A stretch of 47,815 nucleotides of DNA from Robiginitomaculum sp. (lineage in GTDB: Bacteria > Pseudomonadota > Alphaproteobacteria > Caulobacterales > Maricaulaceae), in NCBI GenBank assembly GCA_015485335.1, contig WFTT01000066.1, forward strand, positions 1 through 47,815, written 5' to 3'. Position numbers and translations under genes: made by a program. A model generated the notes under the pieces. It was not told where the DNA came from, searched no databases, and saw only the letters and a list, made by a program, of their open reading frames with translations. Every line of letters starts with the position of its first letter. The stretch's first letter is position 1. Positions 17,426 through 25,796 of the stretch are shown here, one piece after another.

Positions 17426-18838
17426 TTAGGGGAGCGTTTTGATGGTGGTGGCGCTTTGCAAATAGCTGCGATCGACCGATGAGCGCAGGGGCACGATGGG
17501 GGTGATCGACACCCCGTTCAGCGTGCCTTTATAGAGCGTGCCATCCGCCTTCAGATAGCCAAGCCCATGTACATCATGAATGACATAAGGCTTGCCCTGA
17601 TCATGGCCGACCAGCATCAGAACATGACCCGGAATATAGATCAGATCACCGACTTTACCGTGTTTTAGCCGATCAATCTTGTCCGCTAGAGGCGCGTCTT
17701 TTTCATAGCGTGTATTGATACCAATGGCGCTGCGGCCCTGATCGCCGGAATTGCGCGGCAGTTTGATACCAAAACTCTTATATACTTCGGAAACAAAGCC
17801 GGTGCAGTCGCGCCCGTTAAAGCGATGGCCCCAGCCATAACGCTCGCCCAAAAATTTGAAGGATTGGCGAATAATATTGGCGCGGGTGAAGGGTAGATAG
17901 CCCACATGCACATCGGCTTTGCGTTGGATCAGGGCGTGTTTTAGCGCCAATGTACCGTCCTCTTGGCGCACCGGCATCAACACCATATGGCTAAGATAGG
18001 GGTTTTGCCCGTAAAGATTATGCGCCAACGCCTTGGGGCGCGATAAGGGCAGGCGCACCCCCATGTCCAATTGCACTTCGGATACTTGTGGCTCTTCGGG
18101 GTTAAAAACGGTGAACACCTTGTCCCCGGTCACAACCAGAAAATTATCATGGTTGGCATAGTCCAGCACCGCGTCCCGCGCGCCCATGGCAATGGCGGTT
18201 TTGGGCACCCAGGCGATATAATTATAGGATTGTACCAGCGCCCATTGCCCATCGGTGCTGGTGTGTAAAACCGCCACGGCATCACCCGGAAAAAGCGCGG
18301 ATTCTTGAAAGCGCTCTATATCGCGATCCTTCGCCCCTTCACTGAAAATCAAATCATGGGTGGGATAGCTGCGCATGGATGTGCGCCGCACGGCGAGCGC
18401 AAACTTGACCGCGTTCTGATCCGCGATGGCATCCAGATTGAGCATGGCCTCATAACGCGCAAAATCTGCCTCTGTGACCGGCGTGCCATCTTTATAAATA
18501 CGCGGGCTTTTGGAGATACGGCTCACTGTGCGCATCCGCGCGATCAGATCATCACGGGTCAGCGTATCGGCCATGGCATTAAGGTCGTAAAGCGTGGGAT
18601 CCTGCGCCGTGTTATTGGCATTATAGGCAGTGATGCCCTCAGGCGATAACAACACCTTGTCCATTTTGCGCGAAATCCAGAAGTCTGCGTTCAGGTGTTT
18701 AGGGGATACCCCGATAACGTCTGAAACAAACGGATCTTCAAAGCCCATATTGGTGCCCGGGCTTTGGTTGTTTTCCGGACTACAGGCAGCTAGAAAAAGC
18801 GCCAGCGCCGAACCAAGAAAAAGCGTTTTCATTTTCAT
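17426..18838 (-). CDS. SH3 plus NlpC/P60 cysteine endopeptidase lipoprotein (YkfC-like)
   Basis: Starting at the ATG at 18838, the protein begins MKMKTLFLGSALALFLAACS, a lipoprotein signal with C19. Two SH3-like regions (about residues 150-310: MRSYPTHDLIF..., GDAVAVLHTSTDGQWALVQS, IAWVPKTAIA) precede the NlpC/P60 domain. The catalytic Cys is C345 in NGRDCTGFVSEVYKSFGI, with H405 in PGHVLMLVGH and H421 in VIHDVHG. This architecture matches YkfC-type gamma-D-glutamyl-L-diamino acid endopeptidases, which cut free murein peptides between D-Glu and meso-DAP. It is encoded 13 bp after the DUF819 membrane protein, suggesting cut-and-import coupling. Specificity is from family knowledge only. Confidence 0.88.
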   Translation of the reverse strand: MKMKTLFLGSALALFLAACSPENNQSPGTNMGFEDPFVSDVIGVSPKHLNADFWISRKMDKVLLSPEGITAYNANNTAQDPTLYDLNAMADTLTRDDLIARMRTVSRISKSPRIYKDGTPVTEADFARYEAMLNLDAIADQNAVKFALAVRRTSMRSYPTHDLIFSEGAKDRDIERFQESALFPGDAVAVLHTSTDGQWALVQSYNYIAWVPKTAIAMGARDAVLDYANHDNFLVVTGDKVFTVFNPEEPQVSEVQLDMGVRLPLSRPKALAHNLYGQNPYLSHMVLMPVRQEDGTLALKHALIQRKADVHVGYLPFTRANIIRQSFKFLGERYGWGHRFNGRDCTGFVSEVYKSFGIKLPRNSGDQGRSAIGINTRYEKDAPLADKIDRLKHGKVGDLIYIPGHVLMLVGHDQGKPYVIHDVHGLGYLKADGTLYKGTLNGVSITPIVPLRSSVDRSYLQSATTIKTLP

Positions 18839-18851
18839 AGTGTGCTCATCA

Positions 18852-20015
18852 TCATGAAAGAGTAGAGAGAATTTTACCGACCAGCAAACCACCCCCCGTG
18901 CCGATAATATAACCCAGCATGGCCATCAATACCCCGATGGGGATCAAAGCCCGCGAATAGGCCGCCGCCAGAATGGGGGCCGAGGCCACGCCGCCAATAT
19001 TGGCCAGCGAGGCCACGCCGCAGGAAAAAAGGTCAAGTTTGAAAATTTTGGCCGCCACCAGCATGAACATGCCATGCAGAATGAGGACCATCAGGCCCGC
19101 GATAATAAAGAGCGGTGCCTGCGTCAGTTCGGCAAAATTGGCCCGCGAGGCAATTAGCGCCACAATGCCATAAAGCAATATGGTGCCCAGCTCGCTGGAT
19201 CCGGCAATTCGCCCCAACCGCGTCATGGCCCCTAACGCCCCCAACACGGTGACGATCAGCACCGTCCATGTGGTTTGGGAGAAAAAGGCCGACGTGGGTA
19301 AAAACCCAGCAGCGTATTGCGACAAAGCCGAAGCCATCAGCCCCGCCCCGATCAGAAACAACAAGGAGGCGGCATTCATCTCGCTCTCGCCTTTTTGGGC
19401 GCGGGCTTCGATCCTAGCACTGATCGTTTCAATCAGGCTGGTATCGCTTTTGCTCCACAGATTGAACCTGGCCGCATGGGGTACCAGCGCCAAGAGGATC
19501 ATCACCCACAGGGCATAATCAATGGAATCCATCAATAGGGTATAGCCCATGCTGGCATCAGGAATATTGAGCGCGCCCTGCACCGCCACCATATTGCCGG
19601 TGCCGCCCATCCAACTGCCGCTAAGGGCAGCAAAGGTCATCCATGCACTGTCCGGCAACCAGGTTTTCAGGATCAAGAAGGTGATGACAAAGCCCGCACC
19701 AATGCTCAGCGAAGCGGCAGTAAAGGCGCTCAGCATACGCGGGCCCAGGGCGGCGATCTGGCGAACATCTCCCTTCAGCAAGAGGAGGAAAATCATCGCC
19801 GGCAATAAATTGCCCTTCATCGCCTTATAGGTGGCGGTAATGGCCTCTGTATTGCTCCATACTTTGAAGGTGGAAAGCAGCATAATGACAAAATAAAGGA
19901 TCACAATGCCAGGCAGGACTTTAAAAAGTCGGGTTTTACTATTGTTTTCTGCCCAAGCGATCACGCCGCCAACAAAAAACAGAACCGCCAGATAGGCAAA
20001 GCCACCAGTGATCAT
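18852..20015 (-). CDS. DUF819 (YjcL-like) membrane protein, candidate peptide/amino-acid transporter
   Basis: A 387-residue protein with about ten transmembrane segments. Family features include TFAALSGSWMGGTGNMVAVQGAL, DASMGYTLLMDSIDYALWVMIL and the C-terminal GVASLANIGGVASAPILAAAYSRALIPIGVLMAMLGYIIGTGGG. DUF819 proteins have no firmly known function that I can recall. Repeated Gly/Ala-rich half-helices look transporter-like. Co-transcription with the murein peptide endopeptidase and divergence from an NhaC-family transporter suggest uptake of di- or tripeptides or amino acids from stem peptides, but this is inference. Confidence 0.8.
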   Translation of the reverse strand: MITGGFAYLAVLFFVGGVIAWAENNSKTRLFKVLPGIVILYFVIMLLSTFKVWSNTEAITATYKAMKGNLLPAMIFLLLLKGDVRQIAALGPRMLSAFTAASLSIGAGFVITFLILKTWLPDSAWMTFAALSGSWMGGTGNMVAVQGALNIPDASMGYTLLMDSIDYALWVMILLALVPHAARFNLWSKSDTSLIETISARIEARAQKGESEMNAASLLFLIGAGLMASALSQYAAGFLPTSAFFSQTTWTVLIVTVLGALGAMTRLGRIAGSSELGTILLYGIVALIASRANFAELTQAPLFIIAGLMVLILHGMFMLVAAKIFKLDLFSCGVASLANIGGVASAPILAAAYSRALIPIGVLMAMLGYIIGTGGGLLVGKILSTLS

Positions 20016-20097
20016 GGGGAAACCCTTTTGCCCGTAACAGAAAAAACGCGCTATTCACATATTCATACCACGGAAATGCATCGGGGGAAGACACTTT

Positions 20098-20115
20098 TGG
20101 TATTAGATTGGTAAC
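20098..20115. promoter_or_regulatory. Putative NagR operator, TGGTATT-N4-TGGTAAC
   Basis: Heptamers start at 20098 and 20109, again exactly 11 bp apart, in the 202-bp gap between the divergent DUF819 and NhaC-family genes. More TGGT half sites follow at 20119 and 20127, giving four in 33 bp. This extends the probable NagR regulon to the peptide branch. Confidence 0.6.
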
Positions 20116-20163
20116 AGCTGGTTGATTGGTTTTGCCTTCCCCTTGCGTTTATGAAAGGGTATC

Positions 20164-20180
20164 GTCTAATACCATTAGAC
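20164..20180. promoter_or_regulatory. Perfect palindrome with AATACCATT core
   Basis: GTCTAAT-ACC-ATTAGAC is a 7-3-7 perfect inverted repeat, 37 bp before the ATG of the NhaC-family gene. It contains AATACCA, the reverse of the regional TGGTATT heptamer, so it may be a second NagR site. It may instead be an operator for another factor or an mRNA hairpin just ahead of the ribosome binding site. Confidence 0.5.
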
Positions 20181-20217
20181 GCCGAATAACAAGGCGCACT
20201 TCATCAGGGGAACCTAT

Positions 20218-21594
20218 ATGGGCTGGCTTTCTGTGTTACCGCCATTGGTGGCAATTATTGTTGTTATCTGGCGCAAGGAAGTGATTCTGGCCCTGTTCCT
20301 GTCGCTGTTCACCTCAGAAATTCTGATGATCGCGCACAAAACGCCCCTTTTGCCACTGACCGGCTTTCTCAATGCGCTGGAACGCATCACGGCAGTGTTT
20401 GCAGACGCGGGCAATACCCGCATTTTGATCTTTTCCTTGCTGATCGGGGCCTTGCTGGCCTTTATTCGGGTGTCTGGCGGAGTGACCGCCATGGTGGACA
20501 AGCTGGTCAATAGTGGTCTGGCCAAGGGGCCGGTCTCGGTGGGGGTGTTGACCACGCTGACCGGGATTGTGATCTTTATTGAGTCCAATCTAAGCGTTCT
20601 CACCGCCGGGATTTTATCCCGCGGCCTGTTCGATAAATATGGCATGAGCCGCGCGCGATTGGCCTATATTATCGACAGCACCAGTGCGCCGGTTTGCATT
20701 CTGATCCTGCTGAATGGTTGGGGTGCCTATATACTGGCGCTGCTTAGTGGCTATGAAATGGAGCAGTCACCGGCACAAATTTTATGGGGCACCGTGCCGC
20801 TGAACTTCTATGCCCTGGTGACGCTGGGCATCGTGTTTTACACGGTGATCACCACCAAGGTGTATGGCCCGATGAAAGATGCCGAGATTAAAAACGAAGT
20901 CGTCCCCATCGATTACAAACACGAATACCCGCCCACCAACGCGCTGTTCATGGTGTTACCGCTTGCCACCATGGTGTTTGGCATGATCGGCTTTATGTTG
21001 TGGACGGGCCATGGAGATCTGGCCAAGGGCAGCGGCTCAAAATCTGTACTTTATGCCACGGCGCTGGCCTGTGTGGTGGGATATTTGATGATGCTGTTCA
21101 GCCGTAAATTCAGTCATATCCAATTGGTAGAAACCGGCTTTACAGGCATGGGCGAAATTCTGCCCCTGGTGACCATTGTGCTCTTTTCCCTGGCGCTGGG
21201 GGCGAGTTTGAAGGCCTTGGGCACGGGCATTTTTATTGCCGGTATGGTCGGCGACTTTCTACCACTGTTTCTGGTGGTGCCGATGCTCTTTCTGGCGGGG
21301 GCGCTGATTTCGTTTACCACCGGCACGTCTTGGGGCACCTTTGCCATTCTGATCCCGCTGGGTATGCCACTGATCCAGGAATTGGGCCTGCCCCCATCGC
21401 TGGTACTGGCCGCCATATTGGGCGGTGGGGTGTTTGGGGATCATTGCTCGCCCATCTCAGACACCACGGCGGTGTCGGCCATCGCCAGCGGCAGTGATCT
21501 GCTGGAACATGTACGCACCCAATTGCCCTATGCGCTCTTTGCCGGCAGCATAACGCTGGTTCTGTATGTGATTGCCAGCCTGATCATGATTTAG
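20218..21594 (+). CDS. NhaC-family Na+/H+ antiporter or amino-acid exchanger
   Basis: A 458-residue multi-spanning protein of the NhaC superfamily (COG1757). Diagnostic segments: FSLLIGALLAFIRVSGGV, GIVIFIESNLSVLTAGILSRGL, SRARLAYIIDSTSAPVCILIL, TTGTSWGTFAILIPLGMPL and GGGVFGDHCSPISDTTAVSAIA, the conserved ion-binding signature. Start ATG at 20218 with AGGGGA 6 bp upstream. Characterised relatives exchange Na+/H+ or organic anions such as malate/lactate. Here it faces the DUF819-endopeptidase operon and converges on lysA, so a role in moving lysine, DAP, lactate or sodium created by murein catabolism is possible. If the SSS importer uses sodium, this protein could recycle that ion. Confidence 0.88.
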   Translation: MGWLSVLPPLVAIIVVIWRKEVILALFLSLFTSEILMIAHKTPLLPLTGFLNALERITAVFADAGNTRILIFSLLIGALLAFIRVSGGVTAMVDKLVNSGLAKGPVSVGVLTTLTGIVIFIESNLSVLTAGILSRGLFDKYGMSRARLAYIIDSTSAPVCILILLNGWGAYILALLSGYEMEQSPAQILWGTVPLNFYALVTLGIVFYTVITTKVYGPMKDAEIKNEVVPIDYKHEYPPTNALFMVLPLATMVFGMIGFMLWTGHGDLAKGSGSKSVLYATALACVVGYLMMLFSRKFSHIQLVETGFTGMGEILPLVTIVLFSLALGASLKALGTGIFIAGMVGDFLPLFLVVPMLFLAGALISFTTGTSWGTFAILIPLGMPLIQELGLPPSLVLAAILGGGVFGDHCSPISDTTAVSAIASGSDLLEHVRTQLPYALFAGSITLVLYVIASLIMI

Positions 21595-21624
21595 GTTTTC
21601 TGTGTTAAATTCGGGTTGCAGGCC

Positions 21625-22887
21625 TCAAAGCCAGGTTGGCACGTTTTCCAACGACAGAATATCTTCCAGCGCCGGACGCTTCCGGATAACGTCAAACTTG
21701 CCTCCCCGGACCAGCACTTCGGGTACCAGTGGGCGGGTGTTGTACTGTCCAGCCTGTACCGCGCCATAGGCCCCGGCGGCCAGCATGGCGACCAGATCAC
21801 CGTCCTTCATAACGCTCAGCCGGCGATGATTGGCAAAGGTGTCGCCGGTTTCGCAAACCGGGCCGACAATGTCATAGGTTTCGCGCTGATGATCTTTGGG
21901 CTCGGCCACGGGTTTGATCGCATGATAGGCCCCATAAAGCGCCGGGCGCAGCAGATCATTCATGGCCGCATCCAGGATCAGAAAATTGCGCGCCGAGCCG
22001 TGTTTTACGTATTGCACGCGCGATAACAGCACCCCCGCATTACCGGCAATGGCGCGGCCCGGCTCGAAGATCATTTTCAGGTCCAGCCCCTTAGTGTGTC
22101 GCCGAACCATGTCCATATAATCAGCGACCGTGGGCAAGGTGTCTTCGTCCTGATTGTAGACAATGCCTAAACCGCCGCCCATATCAAACGTGCGGATATC
22201 ATGGCCATCGCGGCGCAAATCCAGAACTAGATCCAGCCCCTTTAATAGCGCCGTTTCAAACGGGGCGAGGTTGTCGATCTGACTGCCGATATGCATATCC
22301 ACGCCGGTCACCTCTATGCCAGGTAAATCATGCGCCTGTTTGTACACATCCCGGGCCTGATCAAGATTGACGCCAAATTTATTTTCGGCCTTGCCAGTTG
22401 AGATCTTTTCATGACCACCGGCGCTGACATCGGGATTGATGCGCAAGGCAATGGCGGCAACGGTGTTTTGCGCACAAGCCACATCATTCAGGGCGACCAG
22501 TTCGGGCGCGGACTCGATATTGAACTGGTAAATACCCGCGCTCAGGGCTTTGCGCATTTCATCCCGAGATTTGCCGACCCCGGAAAAAACAATCTTATGG
22601 GGCGCAATCCCGGCGCGCATAGCCCGTTCCAATTCGCCGCCGCTAACCACATCAGCACCGGCCCCAAGAGAGGCCAGCAAGGACAAAACCGCGAGATTAG
22701 AATTGGCCTTGACCGAATAGGCAATCAACGCATCCATATGGGCGCAGGCACCAGCAAAGATTTGGTAATTGTGGCGCAGCGCCGCGGCGCTATACACATA
22801 AACCGGGGTGCCCACGGCCTCGGCTATGCGGCTCAAGGGCAGGTTTTCAACGCACAATTGCCCGTTTGAATAGTGAAAATCCGACAT
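21625..22887 (-). CDS. lysA: Diaminopimelate decarboxylase
   Basis: A fold-type III PLP enzyme that decarboxylates meso-DAP to L-lysine, 420 residues. PLP Lys K60 lies in AYSVKANSN. Other motifs: GAGADVVSGGELERA, HEKISTGKAENKFG, GVDMHIGSQI, TFDMGGGLGIVY, the FEPGRAIAG phosphate/substrate motif, VGPVCETGD with the inter-subunit Cys, and MLAAGAYGAVQAGQYNTRP. All key features of a functional LysA are intact. It follows the M19 dipeptidase gene by 43 bp on the same strand. In most bacteria lysA serves lysine synthesis; placed here it could instead, or also, recover DAP freed from murein peptides. Whether a second lysA exists cannot be seen. Confidence 0.93.
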   Translation of the reverse strand: MSDFHYSNGQLCVENLPLSRIAEAVGTPVYVYSAAALRHNYQIFAGACAHMDALIAYSVKANSNLAVLSLLASLGAGADVVSGGELERAMRAGIAPHKIVFSGVGKSRDEMRKALSAGIYQFNIESAPELVALNDVACAQNTVAAIALRINPDVSAGGHEKISTGKAENKFGVNLDQARDVYKQAHDLPGIEVTGVDMHIGSQIDNLAPFETALLKGLDLVLDLRRDGHDIRTFDMGGGLGIVYNQDEDTLPTVADYMDMVRRHTKGLDLKMIFEPGRAIAGNAGVLLSRVQYVKHGSARNFLILDAAMNDLLRPALYGAYHAIKPVAEPKDHQRETYDIVGPVCETGDTFANHRRLSVMKDGDLVAMLAAGAYGAVQAGQYNTRPLVPEVLVRGGKFDVIRKRPALEDILSLENVPTWL

Positions 22888-22930
22888 GCGCTTATGGCTC
22901 CCAAGCGTGCACAGGGATCAGGCTTGGCGC

Positions 22931-24169
22931 CTATGGGTGGGCGTGGGCCTGAACGGCCGCCAGCACCCGCAACAAATTACCGCCCCATATTTTTTCGATA
23001 TCGGCCTGGCTATAGCCACGTTTGACCAATTCTTTGGTAACATTGGGGGTTTCGCTGACATCCCACCAGCCTTCGATCTTGCCACCGCCATCAAAGTCAG
23101 AGGCAATGCCAACATGATCTATGCCAACCAGCTTGACCACATAATCGATATGATCAACGAGGTCGCCCACATTGGCCGCCGGGCCCAGCGCCTTGGCGGC
23201 TTCCATTTTTTTGTCAAACAGGGCTTCGGTCTCTTCGTCCATAGACAAAAAGGCCATATCATCTTCCAGACCCATTTCCTTGCGCACCTTCATTTTAAAG
23301 GCCTGTTGTTCCGGGGTGAGGTTTTTCAAATACCCGCCATAGGCCACGATCTGAATAACACCGCCCTTGGCAGCCAGCGCCTTTAATTGTTCGTCATCCA
23401 GATTACGCGGATTATCCACCAACGCCTTGACCCCGGAATGGGATGCAATTACCGGCACCTTTGATAAGGCCACGGCCTGCATCATGGTGTCCTTGCTGGT
23501 GTGCGAAACATCAACCATGATCCCGGCTTTATTTAAGGCGACCACCAATTCCTTGCCCAGCGGAGACAGGCCGCCGTACAGGGCTTTGGTCTCGCCGCGG
23601 CTATAACTGGGGTTGGAACTGTCGGCAAACTGGTTATGCCCCATGTGGGTAATGCCCAGATAGCGCACGCCGCGTTTTTCCCACATGGCCAGATCATCGA
23701 TAGAATTACCCAAAGGAAAAGCATTTTCCATGCCCAGCAAAATGGCCTTCTTGCCGCTTTGGTGAATGGCGCGCACCTCTTTGGCAGTGCGTGCCAGCGC
23801 CAGCTGGTCCGCATATTTTTCCGTCAGGCGCATAATCGCCTTATAGCGCGTCTCGGCGATTTCGCGCGCTTTGGCCACGCCCGCATCGTTCATTTCACCT
23901 TGCGGCGTATAAACAATCATGAAAGCGGCATCCAGACCACCGTCCTGCATTTTCTGGACACTGATCTTGCCGTCCTTATTGGTCCACGGGTCCATATCTT
24001 CGGCAATATATTCCAGTTCCAGATCAATATGGCTGTCCAGCGTCAGCACGTTTTCATGCACGGCCACGGGGTCCAGGGCCTGGGTGGCCACTTTTGGCGT
24101 TTCGCCTTGGGAGCAGGCAGTCAAAGCAAGGGGCAGACAGGAAAAGGCGAGTAAGGTTTGGCGCAACAA
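22931..24169 (-). CDS. Renal-dipeptidase-like M19 dipeptidase lipoprotein
   Basis: A zinc dipeptidase of family M19. Members hydrolyse dipeptides including those with a C-terminal D-residue, so L-Ala-D-Glu or D-Ala-D-Ala are credible substrates. The lipobox LTAC with C19 predicts a lipoprotein. Metal motifs: LDSHIDLE (D45/H47/D49 region), LGMENAFPLG with the bridging Glu, MVDVSHTS and IASHSG with His ligands, and HVGIASDFDGGG. At 412 residues it is normal. It is the first gene of the dipeptidase-lysA operon. Because M19 enzymes accept D-residues at the C-terminal side, the locus could do without the dipeptide epimerase used by other bacteria; none is seen here. Confidence 0.92.
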   Translation of the reverse strand: MLRQTLLAFSCLPLALTACSQGETPKVATQALDPVAVHENVLTLDSHIDLELEYIAEDMDPWTNKDGKISVQKMQDGGLDAAFMIVYTPQGEMNDAGVAKAREIAETRYKAIMRLTEKYADQLALARTAKEVRAIHQSGKKAILLGMENAFPLGNSIDDLAMWEKRGVRYLGITHMGHNQFADSSNPSYSRGETKALYGGLSPLGKELVVALNKAGIMVDVSHTSKDTMMQAVALSKVPVIASHSGVKALVDNPRNLDDEQLKALAAKGGVIQIVAYGGYLKNLTPEQQAFKMKVRKEMGLEDDMAFLSMDEETEALFDKKMEAAKALGPAANVGDLVDHIDYVVKLVGIDHVGIASDFDGGGKIEGWWDVSETPNVTKELVKRGYSQADIEKIWGGNLLRVLAAVQAHAHP

Positions 24170-24221
24170 CGAAAAACTTCCTTATGTTTTCAGACGACCC
24201 GTTTGGACCGGCATGGCTCAA

Positions 24222-24247
24222 TGGTATTATATTTGGGCATTGGTAGC
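24222..24247. promoter_or_regulatory. Putative NagR site(s) upstream of dipeptidase-lysA
   Basis: TGGTATT at 24222-24228, a weaker TGGGCAT at 24234 and TGGTAGC at 24241 lie about 55-75 bp upstream of the dipeptidase start. Spacing is 12 and 7 bp, so the match to the 11-bp pairs is only partial. The site is also framed by an inverted repeat GTATTATA (24224-24231) and TATAATAC (24253-24260). Confidence 0.42.
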
Positions 24248-24358
24248 ATATTTATAATACAAGTTACAGACGTTTTATCGCCTGTCCAGCCCCGCCGCGT
24301 TGACGGTTCAGGTACAGCTGGGCCCAGGTCGTTCAGATCTGAGTATAAAGATAGAGGC

Positions 24359-25783
24359 TTATTGCTGGCACCGCTTCAAGAAGAAGTTGCGATCACTGCT
24401 ATCGCCGCCTTGAACAACCACTTTCAAGAGCTCTGGTTTAATATGCTCCAGCATTAACCACCCCTCACCCCATTGCGCCGGATGAACTTCGACATGCGTA
24501 TTATCAAGCACCGCGTAGGACGCTGGCTTCTCTTCAAAGCCATCATACATAATCGCGTTGGCGGTATTGCCGATAATGTGGGCAATCAGCTCATTGTTTT
24601 TAAAGCTAAAGGTGGCATACCCACGGCCATCATGGTCGGCGCAGGCATTCGTTAACAGGCCTGTGGCTTCCCGATAGCCGCCTTTGCCATCCTCTTCGAC
24701 CGCTCCCCATTTTCCGATCAGCCATTGCGGTTTTTTTGGCTTTTTGGGTACGATGCCAGCTTCATTTTTTAACGCATTCAATTTTCCTAAGGCGTCCGCA
24801 CGGACATATTTCCAGCCATTGTCTATGAGTATAACATCATCGCCAACCCGATCCATAATATCTTGATACAGATTGGCGGCGCGTTGTTGGTCCTGTGTAA
24901 CACCCGTCCCATAATCATAGCCCTTAGCCAGTTCCAGCTCAGCCTTGAAATGCCCCAGCTTCGCCGCGCGGCCATAATGCACCATAGCATTTTCCCGATC
25001 ACCATTGTCTTGATAAGCAATCCCCGCAGCAAATTCCCCGTCCATATCGTTTTGGGCCGCTGCTTTCATGGCCCATTTGATATTCTGGTCTTTTTTCCAC
25101 TGGCGCTGCGCGGCCTCATCCGCTGGCCAATCCGTCAAGGCATCTTTGGAGAATATTTTTTGTGTTACCGTCGGGCCGCCGTGTCGAAACATACTGCCAT
25201 AAGCGATTTGCGCTGGGGCATAGCCCTGATCTGCAGATAATTTCAGCCATTTAATCTGATAGCGATACCGTTCAAACTTATCTGAAAATCCGGAGCCTAA
25301 TTTTCTCATTTCATATTGTGCCATGGCATTGCCGCCAGTCGCGGCTTGTTCAATAAAGTCATGGCCCTGTTTTATTTGCTCTGCATTGCCTTTGCGGCGC
25401 AGTAATTTGGCATATTCAATTTTTCCTTCGATTACATTGTTGTCCAGATAGGGTTGGATGATCTTCAGGATCAGAGCGTAATTTTTGACATCATAGGCGT
25501 TTCGGATGGCTTTTTGATGCCAGCCCCATGCCTTTGGTACGGACTTCTCAACGCTATTCCCACCAAGATAGAGATTGCCGATCAGCCATTGCGCCTCGAT
25601 AAATCCCGGTGTGGCATAGGTATTGGCATGAGGCAGTAAAATTTTATAGGCCTTGTCATAGTCCTCAGCCTGATAGGCGTTGTAGCCATCTTCTACCGAG
25701 CCTTGCGCGAAGGCGGGAGCCGCGAAGTATACCAGCGCAAAGGGGATGAGGATTTGGCGTATCGTGATTAATATCAAACGCAT
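24359..25783 (-). CDS. Exported Sel1-repeat protein
   Basis: Starts at the ATG at 25783 (GAGAG upstream) with a signal peptide ending AAPAFAQG. It contains Sel1/TPR-like repeats between about residues 25 and 330: DGYNAYQAEDYDKAYKILLPHA, ADQGYAPAQIAYGSMFRHGG, AAQNDMDGEFAAGIAYQDNGD and AAKLGHFKAELELAKGYDYGTGV. The last ~110 residues (LIGKWGAVEEDGKGGYREATGLL...) form a separate globular part I do not recognise. Sel1 repeats are alpha-helical scaffolds for protein contacts. It is the last gene of a five-gene minus-strand cluster with gaps of 4-17 bp. No function can be assigned. Confidence 0.8.
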   Translation of the reverse strand: MRLILITIRQILIPFALVYFAAPAFAQGSVEDGYNAYQAEDYDKAYKILLPHANTYATPGFIEAQWLIGNLYLGGNSVEKSVPKAWGWHQKAIRNAYDVKNYALILKIIQPYLDNNVIEGKIEYAKLLRRKGNAEQIKQGHDFIEQAATGGNAMAQYEMRKLGSGFSDKFERYRYQIKWLKLSADQGYAPAQIAYGSMFRHGGPTVTQKIFSKDALTDWPADEAAQRQWKKDQNIKWAMKAAAQNDMDGEFAAGIAYQDNGDRENAMVHYGRAAKLGHFKAELELAKGYDYGTGVTQDQQRAANLYQDIMDRVGDDVILIDNGWKYVRADALGKLNALKNEAGIVPKKPKKPQWLIGKWGAVEEDGKGGYREATGLLTNACADHDGRGYATFSFKNNELIAHIIGNTANAIMYDGFEEKPASYAVLDNTHVEVHPAQWGEGWLMLEHIKPELLKVVVQGGDSSDRNFFLKRCQQ

Positions 25784-25796
25784 GGTTTTTCTCTCA

